Part shown: in pieces, positions 54,911 through 64,000 of the stretch
Numbering within the stretch: the first letter of the stretch is position 1
How the letters are laid out: each line of letters opens with the position of its first letter
NCBI GenBank assembly: GCA_039566865.1
Contig: CM076949.1
Span: forward strand, 15,283,501 to 15,347,500
DNA length: 64,000 nt
Direction of reading: 5' to 3'
From: Aurelia coerulea
Lineage: Eukaryota; Cnidaria; Scyphozoa; Semaeostomeae; Ulmaridae
Notes under the pieces: generated by a model
What the model saw: only the letters and a program-made list of their open reading frames with translations
Databases searched by the model: none
Told to the model about the DNA's origin: nothing
Program-made: the position numbers and the translations under genes

Positions 54911-54961
54911 GTTTCTACATTTTATTTTCTGTTTATTCTGGATGTGGTTTTAGTTTATATT

Positions 54962-55260
54962 ATTTAATTTAATTCTAATTTAATTTTAATTCAATTTATT
55001 AATTAAGTTTTAATTCAATTTAAATTTTAATAATAATAATAATTTTTTTTTTAAAACATCATGTATCATTTTAATCAAAAATCCATTAAAATACAAGCTA
55101 AGAGTTAAAAACCATTACAGTAAAGCAATCTCAAATCTGGCAGGCTGCACTGGAACGTACAAAGGCTAAAATATACTAGTTAAAAATAAAACGAAATAAA
55201 AGAATAACAACATGAATTCATACAAACCTATTTTTGCATTTTACTATATAGCACAAAAAG
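54962..55260. repeat. AT-rich junction with (TAA)n and poly-T
   Basis: Right of the PLE: TTTAATTCTAATT-type repeats, (TAA)6 and a T-run, then A-rich DNA leading into the 3' end of the minus-strand R2-type LINE. No gene. Confidence 0.7.
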
Positions 55261-55262
55261 AT

Positions 55263-57950
55263 TCACCATGAAAGCAGTTCAGTCTCTGGCCAATCGCTGT
55301 CCTTTTTACAAAACAAAAAGTATGTGCACCTTATACAAACATTTATTAGTTTCTTAACAATATAATCTTCTGCACTCTTTGACAGACCGATTTCTTGCAG
55401 CATAGTCTTCAGATTTTGACTTTCTTTTCCAATTATTCCTAAGGCTCCTAATGATAGATTTATAAAGTGAACGTTATACTTATTTTGTCCACGACTTCCT
55501 CGTAAAATCTCAATCAGATCTGCATACTTTTGTTCCTTCCTCTCAGCATTCTTGGAGATATTAGTTTCAAATCCAACAGTTAGTTCCAGTATGTATAGCA
55601 AATTTCCTTTGACTACCACTATGTCAGGTCGCAATTCATCACCAGTTATTACCGAAGGTGATGGGTATCCATCTAAATCAGCGTAAACAGTTACATTTCC
55701 TATCACTTTCAGATAATCAGCCAGGTTCTTAAGAATAGAATCATGTCTCCATGTGTATCTCCCTCATTCAAATGAGCGGCACATCCACCAATTACGTGAC
55801 CTAGTGTTTGTGGAGCACTACATACACTGCATTGAGCACTAGCTGATTTTTTCCAAGTAAACATATTTTTATTCGTGGCTAGTGTATTGTTTAAATACCG
55901 TATACAAAAGTTGAATATGTTTCTTGGCATTTTGTCAAATGTTGACAACCAATGTCCCTTGTAAGCTGGCATCACTGCATCCCAAATTGCGCGAATGATG
56001 AAACCCTGCGATGTAAGTTTGGTCATTATGTGATCAGTTGTGGCTGCTCTCATGTCTTTGAGAACATCTCGAGTGGTCTTGTACTGGTCATATTGAACGT
56101 TAGTACCATAGCTAGAAGCTTCATGAATATGCCGAATATCCTCATTGACTGAATTTTTTAGGCAGTTTCTTATTGTTGCTTGACATTGGGTGAATTTTAT
56201 TGAGACAGGTATGATGTTTAGCCCAAATTTACTTTTTGGTAAGCTAATTATGTCCATTGTTCCAGATATTGGAATTTCGAGCCAATCACGGATATATTGG
56301 TTACACAAGCTATCTAGTGATTGTATAACCCACGTTTTTGACAGATCAGCAACTGTCAGGTGCCACGACAGTTTTGGCAGCAAGTATCTGGAGTAAAGAG
56401 CAATCTTATTTTTTGGATGCAGGGGGAGACTGTTGATTTGCTGCATGATATCCCGAGTTAGTCCAACTAACTTGTCTTTGTGGCTCTTATTGTCCATTTC
56501 ATAATTGAAAGAGCGACCCAAATAAACAAAATCTTCGCCTTGTCCAACGGCTGGGATCAAGTCATTGTTGACGTACAACTTTGTGGGGACTTGTTTTGCA
56601 TTTGAACCAACCTTTTCCATTCCAAAGGCCTTGCATTTATCGACTCTTATCAACATATCTGCACAGGAACACCACCTCGTGAAAGCATTTAGCAGCACTT
56701 GATTTTCACTCTGCTGGCCGGAAATGACTGCAGCATTGTCTGCAAACTGATACCAGTGACGGGGCTGGAAATATTTGCTGAACTGGTAACCCAGTTGTCG
56801 GTAGCTCGCACTTTTTACATGTTGGATGAAGGTGTTTATTATAAGGTTGAATAAAAGTGGACTCAGACAGTCTCCTTGTAGGACCCCATTACCAACATGT
56901 ATATAATCTGTTCTGTAGGAATCAGTTGTAATACATGTAAAGAACTTAGTATAAAGTTGCTGAATCAAAGTATTAGTTTCATTAGGAAGATGGTGATACT
57001 CTAATACTGTTTTTATCAAACTGTGATGTACTTCGCCGAATGCATTTCTTAAATCGAGCAATGTAACTGTCAAAAATCTTTGCTTTTTACGGGCGTGGTT
57101 GATCAGGTGCGCGAGGTGATATGTGTGTTCAAAGGTCCCTGACATTTTGGGGACAAAACCCTTCTGAATTTCTGACTCTATATAATTGTTATCCTTCAGG
57201 AATTCGTAGATTCTGTTTCTAAGAAATGATGTAAATATTTTCAAGGGAACTGTTTCCAATGTGATAGGCCTGAAGTTTTGGGGTTCGGATTCATCGCCTT
57301 TCTTATAAGCCAAAATCGTGACTGCCCTCTTCCATGTTTCTGGTATTTGATTTGTTATGAGAACCTTAGTGATCACATCATGAATAAATGATCGCAAATA
57401 GGGGCATTTCTTGAAAACAATGATGGATATTTGATCCAGGGGGCACGGTGACCCTGATGCTTTCATTCGCCGGATAATATTTGTTACTTGTCTGTATGAC
57501 GGAGGAGCATTGTTGAATTCTTTCACCGGTGTGTGGAATGCAGATATCCAGGCTGGAATGCGAAAAATTTTCCTGGGGCTTACAGCCTGGAACGCTTTAC
57601 GGAAGTATTGTTGACAAACAAGTTTGTTAAACTTCGGCATCACTCTCTTGGGTATTTCAATAAATCTTTTCACGTAGGACCAAAAGTTCTTTTTAATCAA
57701 TTGATTGTGATCTACTGAATATGTTTGATTGTTCCTCAAACAGTCTTTTGATCCGTTTCTCAGGGATGATCTTAAGACTTTTGATACAAACTTTATTTCC
57801 TGGACTTCCATTGGCTTCTTTCTTTTTAAGTAAAACAGAGATTTTTTCAAATAGTTCTTGCTTTTTCCAACATACTTTTGACTCAGCTGCTCATTGACCG
57901 GTTCTGAATTGTCAACAGTACCTTACGACTCGGCCATATAATTGTAAACA
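55263..57950 (-). pseudogene. R2/NeSL-type LINE: RT, CCHC finger and REL endonuclease (near-intact)
   Basis: The minus-strand frame 57,850-55,709 carries the RT: YKKGDESEPQNFRPITL, LLDLRNAFGEVHHSLI (motif A), VLQGDCLSPLLFNL (motif B), QFADNAAVI (motif C as FADN), then a thumb region and CSVCSAPQTLGHVIGGC (C-x2-C-x7-H-x4-C). A single-base slip near 55,760 moves the frame to 55,706-55,263, with RPDIVVVKGNLLYILELTV (the PD...E of the restriction-like endonuclease) and SLGALGIIG. Upstream the frame is open to a TAA near 57,925 (AES-stop-GTVDNS) and continues as LPKSDQAWATANDFF to 58,185, where a LINE interrupts it. The C2H2 N-terminus resumes at 59,486-59,766. Only one slip and one stop: a fairly young copy. 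R2-clade elements nick the target with this nuclease and prime reverse transcription there. Confidence 0.85.
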
Positions 57951-58185
57951 ACGTCGTTGAATTTGCGCATTGTATCATCCAAATTCTCTTTGTTTATATC
58001 AGAGACTGGAAGGTTTGCTCTGAAGAAATCGTTTGCCGTAGCCCATGCTTGATCAGATTTGGGGAGCTTAATACCTGGTTTAAACGAAGGAATATCAGTT
58101 GTTGTGACTTCTGTTTCAGCCTCTTCTTGAACTTTATGGGCTGTTTCTTGCAGGTCACGTGACAGGTGCTCGCTTAGGTCCTTTA
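57951..58185 (-). pseudogene. R2/NeSL-type LINE, region between N-terminal fingers and RT
   Basis: Minus-strand translation gives DLQETAHKVQEEAETEV, TTTDIPSFKPGIKLPKSDQ and NKENLDDTMRKFNDVVYNY, in frame with the RT part downstream. Charged linker typical of this class. It is cut at 58,185 by the LINE tail. Confidence 0.75.
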
Positions 58186-59485
58186 TTCATTTCATTCATT
58201 CATTTTATCTTTTTTACCCATGGTAGCCCCTCAATAATGATAATTGATTTACAGGGGGCCATGCTAAAAACTTACAAATAACTACTAATTTACAATAAAA
58301 ACGACATTTGCTATAAAACCTAATCCTAAACCTAAACCTAAACTAATTACAAATTGTCATAAATAAATAAAAGAAAACAGAATAGAATTGGTGAGAAATT
58401 CATGGCTGCACCGTCTTTTTAAACGCTCTCAGGGTTGAAGTATTTCGGATCTCAGGGCCAAGACTGTTCCAAAGCTTGGCGCCTCGGTACGCGAAACATT
58501 TCTGCCCCCCTGCCGATTTTAATAATGGCAACCTGAGATTGACTTCGGCGTTTCTAAGAGAACGACTGGTAGAGTTGTTGACTCTCGTGAACATGTCTTT
58601 CATATAAGAAGGCACGTCACCATTAAGGGATTTAAAGACCATTTTCTGAGCTTCAAAATCAATAAGCTCCCTGACAGTCGGCCATTTAAGCGCCCGAATA
58701 ACTGGTAAAGCAGTAGCATCAAATGGACTGTTGAAGACGAGTTTTGCAGCCCGATTTTGAAGTTTCTGCAATTTTTCAATGGCAGTCACCCCAGCATTTC
58801 CCCAGACAGGGCAGCAATATCTAAAGTAAGGCTCCACTAAACTCTTATACATTGTCTTGACAGTTGAAATAGGAAGGTACTGCTTGGCATAACGAAGCAC
58901 ACCAATACCTCTAGAGATCTTATTAGTTGTTAGCGCCAATTGAGATGTCCATTTAAGTTGATGGTCAACCTGAACACCAAGGTATTTGACCTCCTTTACC
59001 AACTTGATATCCTCGGAACCAATCTTAAGGTGTGGTTTGGTTGAATCAACAGAGTCAATTTTTCGCAGCTTACCATTACTCCCTATAATCATTGCTTCTG
59101 TCTTTGCAACGTTTAAAGACAACTTATTCCCTTCAAGCCATCCTTTCAAAGCTTCTAAGTCAGCATTAACTGCTTGATTAATTTCCGAAACAGATTCAGA
59201 GGCATAGTAAATGCTTGTGTCATCTGCATACATGGATACAAGGGAATTTTTCAAACAACAAGGAAGATCGTTAATATAGACCAGAAAGAGAAGTGGTCCA
59301 AGACATGAACCTTGTGGTACACCGCAAGTTATACTGTCTGTAGCGGAAATTCGCCCATTCACCTTACAGCATTGTCGTCTACTGGTGAGATATGAGCGAA
59401 ACCAGCCAAGTTCTTTTCCTTTCAAGCCACAGAAGTTAAGCTTCCTTAATAGAATATCGTGGTCAACTGTGTCAAACTGTGTATC
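58186..59485 (-). CDS. CR1/L2-like LINE RT (5'-truncated) inserted in the R2-type element
   Basis: The minus-strand frame from about 59,485 to the stop at 58,400 is uninterrupted (about 361 codons): FDTVDHDILLRKL (motif A tail), GVPQGSCLGPLLFLVY (motif B), SMYADDTSIYY (motif C, intact), NRAAKLVFNSPFDA and, at the end, GGQKCFAYRGAKLWNSL. The 3' untranslated region has the conserved GGTAGCCCC...GGGGCC block (58,215-58,265) and ends in ATGAATGAATGAAATG repeats at 58,186-58,207 (minus strand). Closely related to the copy at 3,768. The RT fingers, the first part of motif A and the endonuclease are missing. Clean frame indicates recent insertion. Confidence 0.9.
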
Positions 59486-59766
59486 ACCCTGCATGATCTC
59501 TGGTGTCGTTTTATACCTCGAAGGCCTTTACATTTTCGTCCACAAGCACATTCAATTTCATCAGTATTACACCTGTCATGTTCATCTTGTGTGCTTGGGA
59601 TGAATTCGTTTCCTCTGCTTGCCTGGGAGCTTTGGGTTGTGGTGTTTTCTTCGATGTTTCTCCCTCGGCATCTCCACTCGTGTCGACCGACGACCTTGAA
59701 TTCATCACCACAAAACTTGCAAATTCCAAAGAATACGAGAAGAAAACCAAAGTAAATCGCTTTCAT
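59486..59766 (-). pseudogene. R2/NeSL-type LINE N-terminus with two zinc fingers
   Basis: The minus-strand frame contains CKFCGDEFKVVGRHEWRC (C-x2-C...H-x4-C) and ECACGRKCKGLRGIKRHQRSC (C-x-C/C...H-x4-C), the paired DNA-binding fingers found at the N-terminus of R2/NeSL LINEs. It stops in RSCRVI, where the LINE begins. An in-frame ATG lies at 59,766, but residues around it (FGFLLVFFGIC) are hydrophobic and may not be native. Confidence 0.75.
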
Positions 59767-59912
59767 GGCTTATCTTGGTGTGGAATACGAGCATCTGTTA
59801 TAATATTGTTTCCCTAAATGCCTTGTACAAATGAAATTTCGTAAAACAAATCTGGAGCTGGCACAGAATCGATCGTCCTGCTCACTCGCTCAGAATGATA
59901 ATCGAGCGATAA

Positions 59913-59981
<69 letters not shown>

Positions 59982-59982
59982 G
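59913..59982 (+). repeat. (AAT)n microsatellite
   Basis: About 22 uninterrupted AAT/ATA units. Confidence 0.95.
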
Positions 59983-60279
59983 AAAAGCAAGGAAAAGTAT
60001 ATTCCGAGATGAGAAAGTAGCTGGAACGGTTAAATCGTGGATACAAAATAGACCAAGTCAATGTTGTTTTCGACTTTCTAGGCTGTTACAGCAAGCAACT
60101 GGAAAACCAAATCAAGGGATTCTGCAAAGGGGAAAAGGAGGCAAAATTAGTGATCGAACAATGTCGGAAATGGGTACTCAGCCAAAACTGTGAGATTGTT
60201 AAAACATTTTATGCAAGGAAATAAAGCCATGAAAAAATGATATAATATTTTAGACAAATGCAAAAAATAGTCAATTCAA

Positions 60280-61472
60280 TAACAGCAATACCAAGAAATC
60301 TGCCTAGGCATTTGCCAGCAGCATAGTGGACACAAGAAAACAATAACAGAAACCATTTTGACCATAATAATTAAACTAAAAGAGATTCTTGATAAGGGAC
60401 AGATAAAGCCAACTGGGAACTTACGCTTGATTGAATTCTGGAAAGCTAGGAAAGAAACTGAAAAAGTGAACAGGATATTGAAGTATTTTCCAACTAGTAA
60501 CATCACGGAGACAAGAGATGTGATCATAGCTGCTAGTGTACTGGTGGCAGAGCAGGTGGGAGTGAAACCGACAAATAGAAAAAATGTAAAAGAACCATGG
60601 TGGCAGAAAAGAATAGAATGAGATATTGTACGATTAAGAAGGGACCTGGGAAGATTAAATGCTTGGATTAAGGGAGATTGGAAAAGAAAAAATGAAGGAA
60701 GAAAAAAGATCTTGAGAACAGGTATCACATCAAGAAGTAAGGAATCCACGTTGTCATGAAACAGATAAAACAAAGAATAAGTGCAAAAACCTATAAAATC
60801 AAGCGGTACTCAAATCGCGTTAAACAATTTCAACATAATAAGCTGTTTCAAAATAATTGGTCTAGAATTTGGGGAGAGCAAGCTCAACGTAATGATAAAG
60901 CAGAGTGGATTAGGAAAGTGAAAGACGAGTTGAAAGGGACAAAGCAACAAGAACCAATTAGTGTCACTATGAACAACGTGCAACAAATAGTAGTAGCCTT
61001 TCCAAACTGGAAATCACCAGGGCCTGATGGCATACAAGGTTTTTGGCTGAAAAGACTTACAAGTATCCATGAAAGACTAGTATCCAATCTTAACGATTGC
61101 GTTCTTACAAGCAATGTTCCAAGTTGGTTAGTAGAAAGACGTACAACTCTGCTTGTGAAAGATCCATCCAAGGGTTCACAAGCATCAAATTATAGACCAA
61201 TTGAATGTCTACAACTTCTATGGAGACTGCTATCAGGGATATTCGCAGAGTGTACAAACACCTCGAAGATAATGACCTCCTCCCGATAGAACAAAAAGGA
61301 TGTAAAAAGAGGACTAGAGGCACAAAAGACCATCTAATCCTAGATAAAGCTATACTCAAAAACTGCAAGAGAAGGAAAACCAATCTTGCAATGACATGGG
61401 TTCATTTCAAGAAAGCATATGACATGGTCCCGCACTCTGATAATGATATGATAATAATCTTATTTAAAGTTT
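60280..61472 (+). pseudogene. R2/NeSL-type LINE, second family (RT first half)
   Basis: Frames at 60,358-60,621 (KLKEILDKGQIKPTGNLRL, RKNVKEPWWQKRIE), 60,756-61,250 (KSPGPDGIQGFWLKRL, LVKDPSKGSQASNYRPI) and 61,205-61,440 ([33 protein letters not shown], motif A) form one RT in order, with frameshifts. It is cut at about 61,472 by a minus-strand LINE and resumes at 63,440. The GTKDxLxxDK and [10 protein letters not shown] wording is typical of an R2-related family I know from cnidarian-type sequences; that link is from memory. Confidence 0.8.
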
Positions 61473-63160
61473 GATAATAATCTTATTTAAAGTTGGTCTA
61501 TTTACAATAGTAATATAATCACTAATTTATACCAACTATTTACAAAAACAACTTTAATAGAAAATATACAAATTTACAATTCTGGCTATTTACAAATCCG
61601 GCAATTACACTTATCGCCAAGCCAGTGCTTGATCGCTCTTTTGAAAGCTGCAACTTTTGGAAGTGCTTTTATCTGGTCACTAAGGGTGTTCCAAAGGAGG
61701 CTGCCTCTAAAGGATAATGACTCTATTCCAAATTTTGTTGTTCGTGTTTTTGGCAATCGACATAAATTTTTTGTTCGTAGGTTGTATTTCACAACCTTTT
61801 CTTCATGAAATTCCCAAATATATGAGGGGTTCAAGTTGTTCATTGTTTTGTAAATTTCGATCATCAGTTTCTGGAGATTTTGAACATGTATTGTCACGCT
61901 TTCGCTTTTCTCCAGTAACTCATCAAAGGAAGAGTCATAGTCCTTGAAGAGGATCCTTAGTGCACGTTTGTGTGTGCGGTTTATTTCGTTATTAGCAGCT
62001 TTCGTCGAAAAAAGCCAGATCAACGGGCAATAGTTGAAATTGGACAGTATTACGGCATTACATATCAAAATGGCCTGTGGTCTTGAGATATAAGTATTTA
62101 GCCTTGAGAAGGCATTTATCTTTCTATTTACCTTGGAGCACAAATTTTGTATATGGGCAGTGAAAGTCAACGCGTTGCCAATCTCTATGCCCAACAATTT
62201 AACCTTATTCGTAGTTAGTATTTTGTTATTACTGATATTGAGACGCAAGGTATTTTTTTCTTTCAATCCAAGAAACATCACTTTAAATTTGCCAGGGTTT
62301 GCTACCATTCCGTTTTCAAAAAACGATTCTATAAGTGCGCTAAGGTCATTTTCCAGCCTTGGGACAATTTCGTCCAGACTACAGCCACACGCATAGAGTG
62401 TGGTATCATCTGCAAAATTGCACAAGTCTGAGTCTAATTTTAAGAGAAAGATGTCATTGATGAAGATATTAAATAATACTGGTCCCAAAACAGAACCCTG
62501 TGGGATTCCCGCTCTAACGATTTGTTGTGAGCTCTTTACCGATCCAATTTTAACCCTTTGCATCCTATTTTTTAGATAGCTATAGATCAAGCACAGGCTA
62601 TTTACACTGAATCCATAGGCCTCCCGCTTAGCAATTAGAAGATCATGAGGCAAGCAGTCAAACGCTGTTGACAAATCCATCAATATAGTCCCCACTATTC
62701 CAGATGAATCCAAACACTTCCTCCATTTTTCAATTACTCTGATTAAAGAGTGCTGGGTGCTATATCCTTCACGAAACGCAGAGAGAAGATTTGAGAATTT
62801 GTTGTCAAAAAATTTGATAATTTGATCTTTTAAGAGTCTCTCATAAATCTTAGATGTTGAAGGAAGAACACTTAGGGGCCTATAATTTTCTTTAAGAGTT
62901 GCCTCATCCTTTTTTAATATTGAGGATATATCAGCTTCTTTTAGTTTATCCGGAAAGGCTGACTCGTGGATGGCACAGTTTATACAGTCTGTCAGGAAAG
63001 GGCAAATGACATTTTTGGTTGCTTTGAGCAAGAACGTTGGAATAATTCCACTGTGCGATTTCTTTACATTTAAAGAATCAAGTTGATTTTCGACCTCCCA
63101 TGGGTTTACATGAGAAAATTCAAATTTATCTCCATTGGGTCCATATTTGTTTGATTGCTA
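61473..63160 (-). CDS. CR1/L2-like LINE RT, intact frame, 5'-truncated, inserted in the R2-type element
   Basis: The minus-strand frame is open from about 63,160 (KYGPNGDKFEFSHVNPWEV) to the stop at 61,586, about 525 codons without any stop. It holds the linker SHSGIIPTFLLKAT, YRPLSVLPSTSKIYERLL, LMDLSTAFDCLPHDLL (motif A, Lys to Thr change), GIPQGSVLGPVLFNIF (motif B), NFADDTTLYACG (motif C, FADD), NYCPLIWLFSTK and HKRALRILFKDYD, ending WLGDKCNCRICK. The 3' side has direct repeats of ATAATCTTATTTAAAGTTTG near 61,454-61,493. No endonuclease, no native start. Young copy; same family as 9,538-10,217. Confidence 0.9.
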
Positions 63161-63300
63161 TAATACTGGTATAATACTATAATACTTGACTATAATATAC
63201 TATAATACGATACTATAATACTATAATACTTGCTATAATAATAGTAATCAAATAATACTTTGATTGCTATAATAATTGCTATAATAATATAATACTCTTG
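63161..63300 (+). repeat. (TATAATAC)n-type AT repeat
   Basis: Imperfect repeats of CTATAATAC/GCTATAATAAT between the LINE 5' edge and the resumed R2-type element. It may be a target-site expansion or microsatellite that preceded the insertion. Confidence 0.8.
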
Positions 63301-63439
63301 GATACTGGAAACTTTATCAACGTTTGGCATAGCTGATAACACCAAGCAACTACTGCAAAATAGTATGCCTTTGTGGAACACGCAAATCTACCATGGCCGA
63401 GATAATCTTGGAGCTGTTAACAAAAAAAGAGGAATATTT

Positions 63440-64000
63440 TAAGAGGATTCATTCTCACCATTGCTGTTTCTAATAGCATTTATACCAATCTCACGTGTAT
63501 TACAGAATGTCAGGATGGGTTATAAAGTTGATAAGCAAGGTTTAACTATCAACAACATGCTATTTATGGACGACCTTAAATTGTTTGGGAAATCGATGAA
63601 TGAAATTGATTCATTGGTCAAGACAGTTGAGACCTGTAGCTCTGATATTGGAATGGCATTTGGAATTGCTAAATGCAGAGTTTGGATTTAAAACGAGGTA
63701 AATTGGTAACATGTGATGGAATAGAGCTTCAGTCTGGTGATAAAATTGAGTCTGTTGATGAAGGTGGATATAAGTACCTTGGCGTACTGGAAGTATATCA
63801 GGTGCTGCATGGAGAAATGAAAGAGAGAATTACGTGTATTAATACGTGCTTCATATTATGATAGATTGAAGAAGCTGTTGAAATCAAAGTTGAATGCAGG
63901 AAACTTGATCAAGGCAATTAACACTTGGACAGTAGCATCTGTTCGTTATAGTGGTCAGTGGTGGACACTTGCCAGATATTTGTGGGACGGAGCTATGGAG
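63440..64000 (+). pseudogene. R2/NeSL-type LINE, second family (RT second half), runs off the window
   Basis: Continues the element at 60,280-61,472: DSFSPLLFLIAFIPISRVL (motif B end), NNMLFMDDLKLFGKSMNEI (motif C as FMDD), GMAFGIAKCRV, then a TAA and KRGKLVTCDGIELQ, EGGYKYLGVLE. Further frames near 63,850-64,000 give SYYDRLKKLLKSKLNAG and NTWTVASVRY-like text. Its C-terminal domains lie beyond the window; a separate copy of them is at 49,626-50,490. Confidence 0.85.

Larger units (their letters stand above)
50711..54961 (+). mobile_element. Complete Penelope-like element with indistinguishable pseudo-LTRs
   Basis: Direct repeats 50,711-51,363 and 54,309-54,961 (653 bp, offset 3,598) show no difference that I can find by eye. 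The left repeat begins with the last codons of the ORF (NELGTF..VPAGLNERAAD), the classic tandem arrangement of PLEs in which the upstream repeat is the 3' end of a partial copy. Each repeat contains a hammerhead-like motif (51,268-51,291 and 54,866-54,889). Between them lies an uninterrupted 997-codon frame. Intact ORF plus near-identical repeats point to a recent insertion. Confidence 0.9.

Noticed and set aside
58310..58350. Telomere-like CCTAAA repeats
   Set aside because: Only a few imperfect units, inside the 3' untranslated region of a LINE; no array.

Overview
This is a eukaryotic, almost certainly metazoan, window dominated by retrotransposon remains. It has no operons, Shine-Dalgarno sites or bacterial genes. 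It carries spliced exons, AT-rich non-coding DNA, microsatellites, hAT-type MITEs, many 5'-truncated CR1/L2-like LINEs, REL-endonuclease (R2/NeSL-type) LINEs, and Penelope-like elements (PLEs) with GIY-YIG endonucleases and hammerhead-ribozyme motifs. From general knowledge this mix fits a cnidarian such as a stony coral, but that assignment is inference and not proven by the sequence. The only host gene I can name is TYW1 (tRNA wybutosine synthesis), on the minus strand. Three consecutive exons are visible at 44,204-44,303, 36,972-37,150 and 20,289-20,396. Their splice sites and reading phases match, and the introns are about 7 kb and 16.6 kb and filled with transposons. The 5' exons (first part of the flavodoxin domain) and the 3' radical-SAM exons were not found. 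Layout: 0-3 kb has a clean hAT MITE and otherwise unassigned DNA. 3-9 kb has three broken LINEs, one bracketed by inverted repeats. 9-10 kb has an LTR-element leader with a gag start, then a LINE fragment. 11-15 kb has three PLE fragments, a LINE, and a five-unit tandem hammerhead array. 15-20 kb has a duplicated spliced 5' gene end, a gypsy RT fragment and MITEs. 21-26 kb has a tandem repeat and the most complete LINE of the window (signal-peptide-like N-terminus, 2A-like motif, PHD-like finger, endonuclease, RT). 26-35 kb has nested long inverted repeats ending in GGGGAAT arrays, around a degenerate LINE. 35-40 kb has a second LTR-element leader with a gag-like start, a tRNA-like cloverleaf, and a helix-turn-helix gene split by a MITE. 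40-44 kb has LINE scraps and tandem repeats. 47-49 kb has a near-perfect 1.7-kb palindrome of PLE endonuclease. 49.6-50.5 kb has an R2-type C-terminus. 50.7-55 kb has a complete, apparently young PLE with indistinguishable terminal repeats. 55-64 kb has two R2/NeSL-type elements, each interrupted by a younger LINE. Working picture: a host gene whose introns have become a layered nest of elements. Most are dead, and the PLE at 50.7-55 kb is the one candidate for recent or current activity. I ran no searches: family names come from motifs I can read, and repeat pairings were found by eye.
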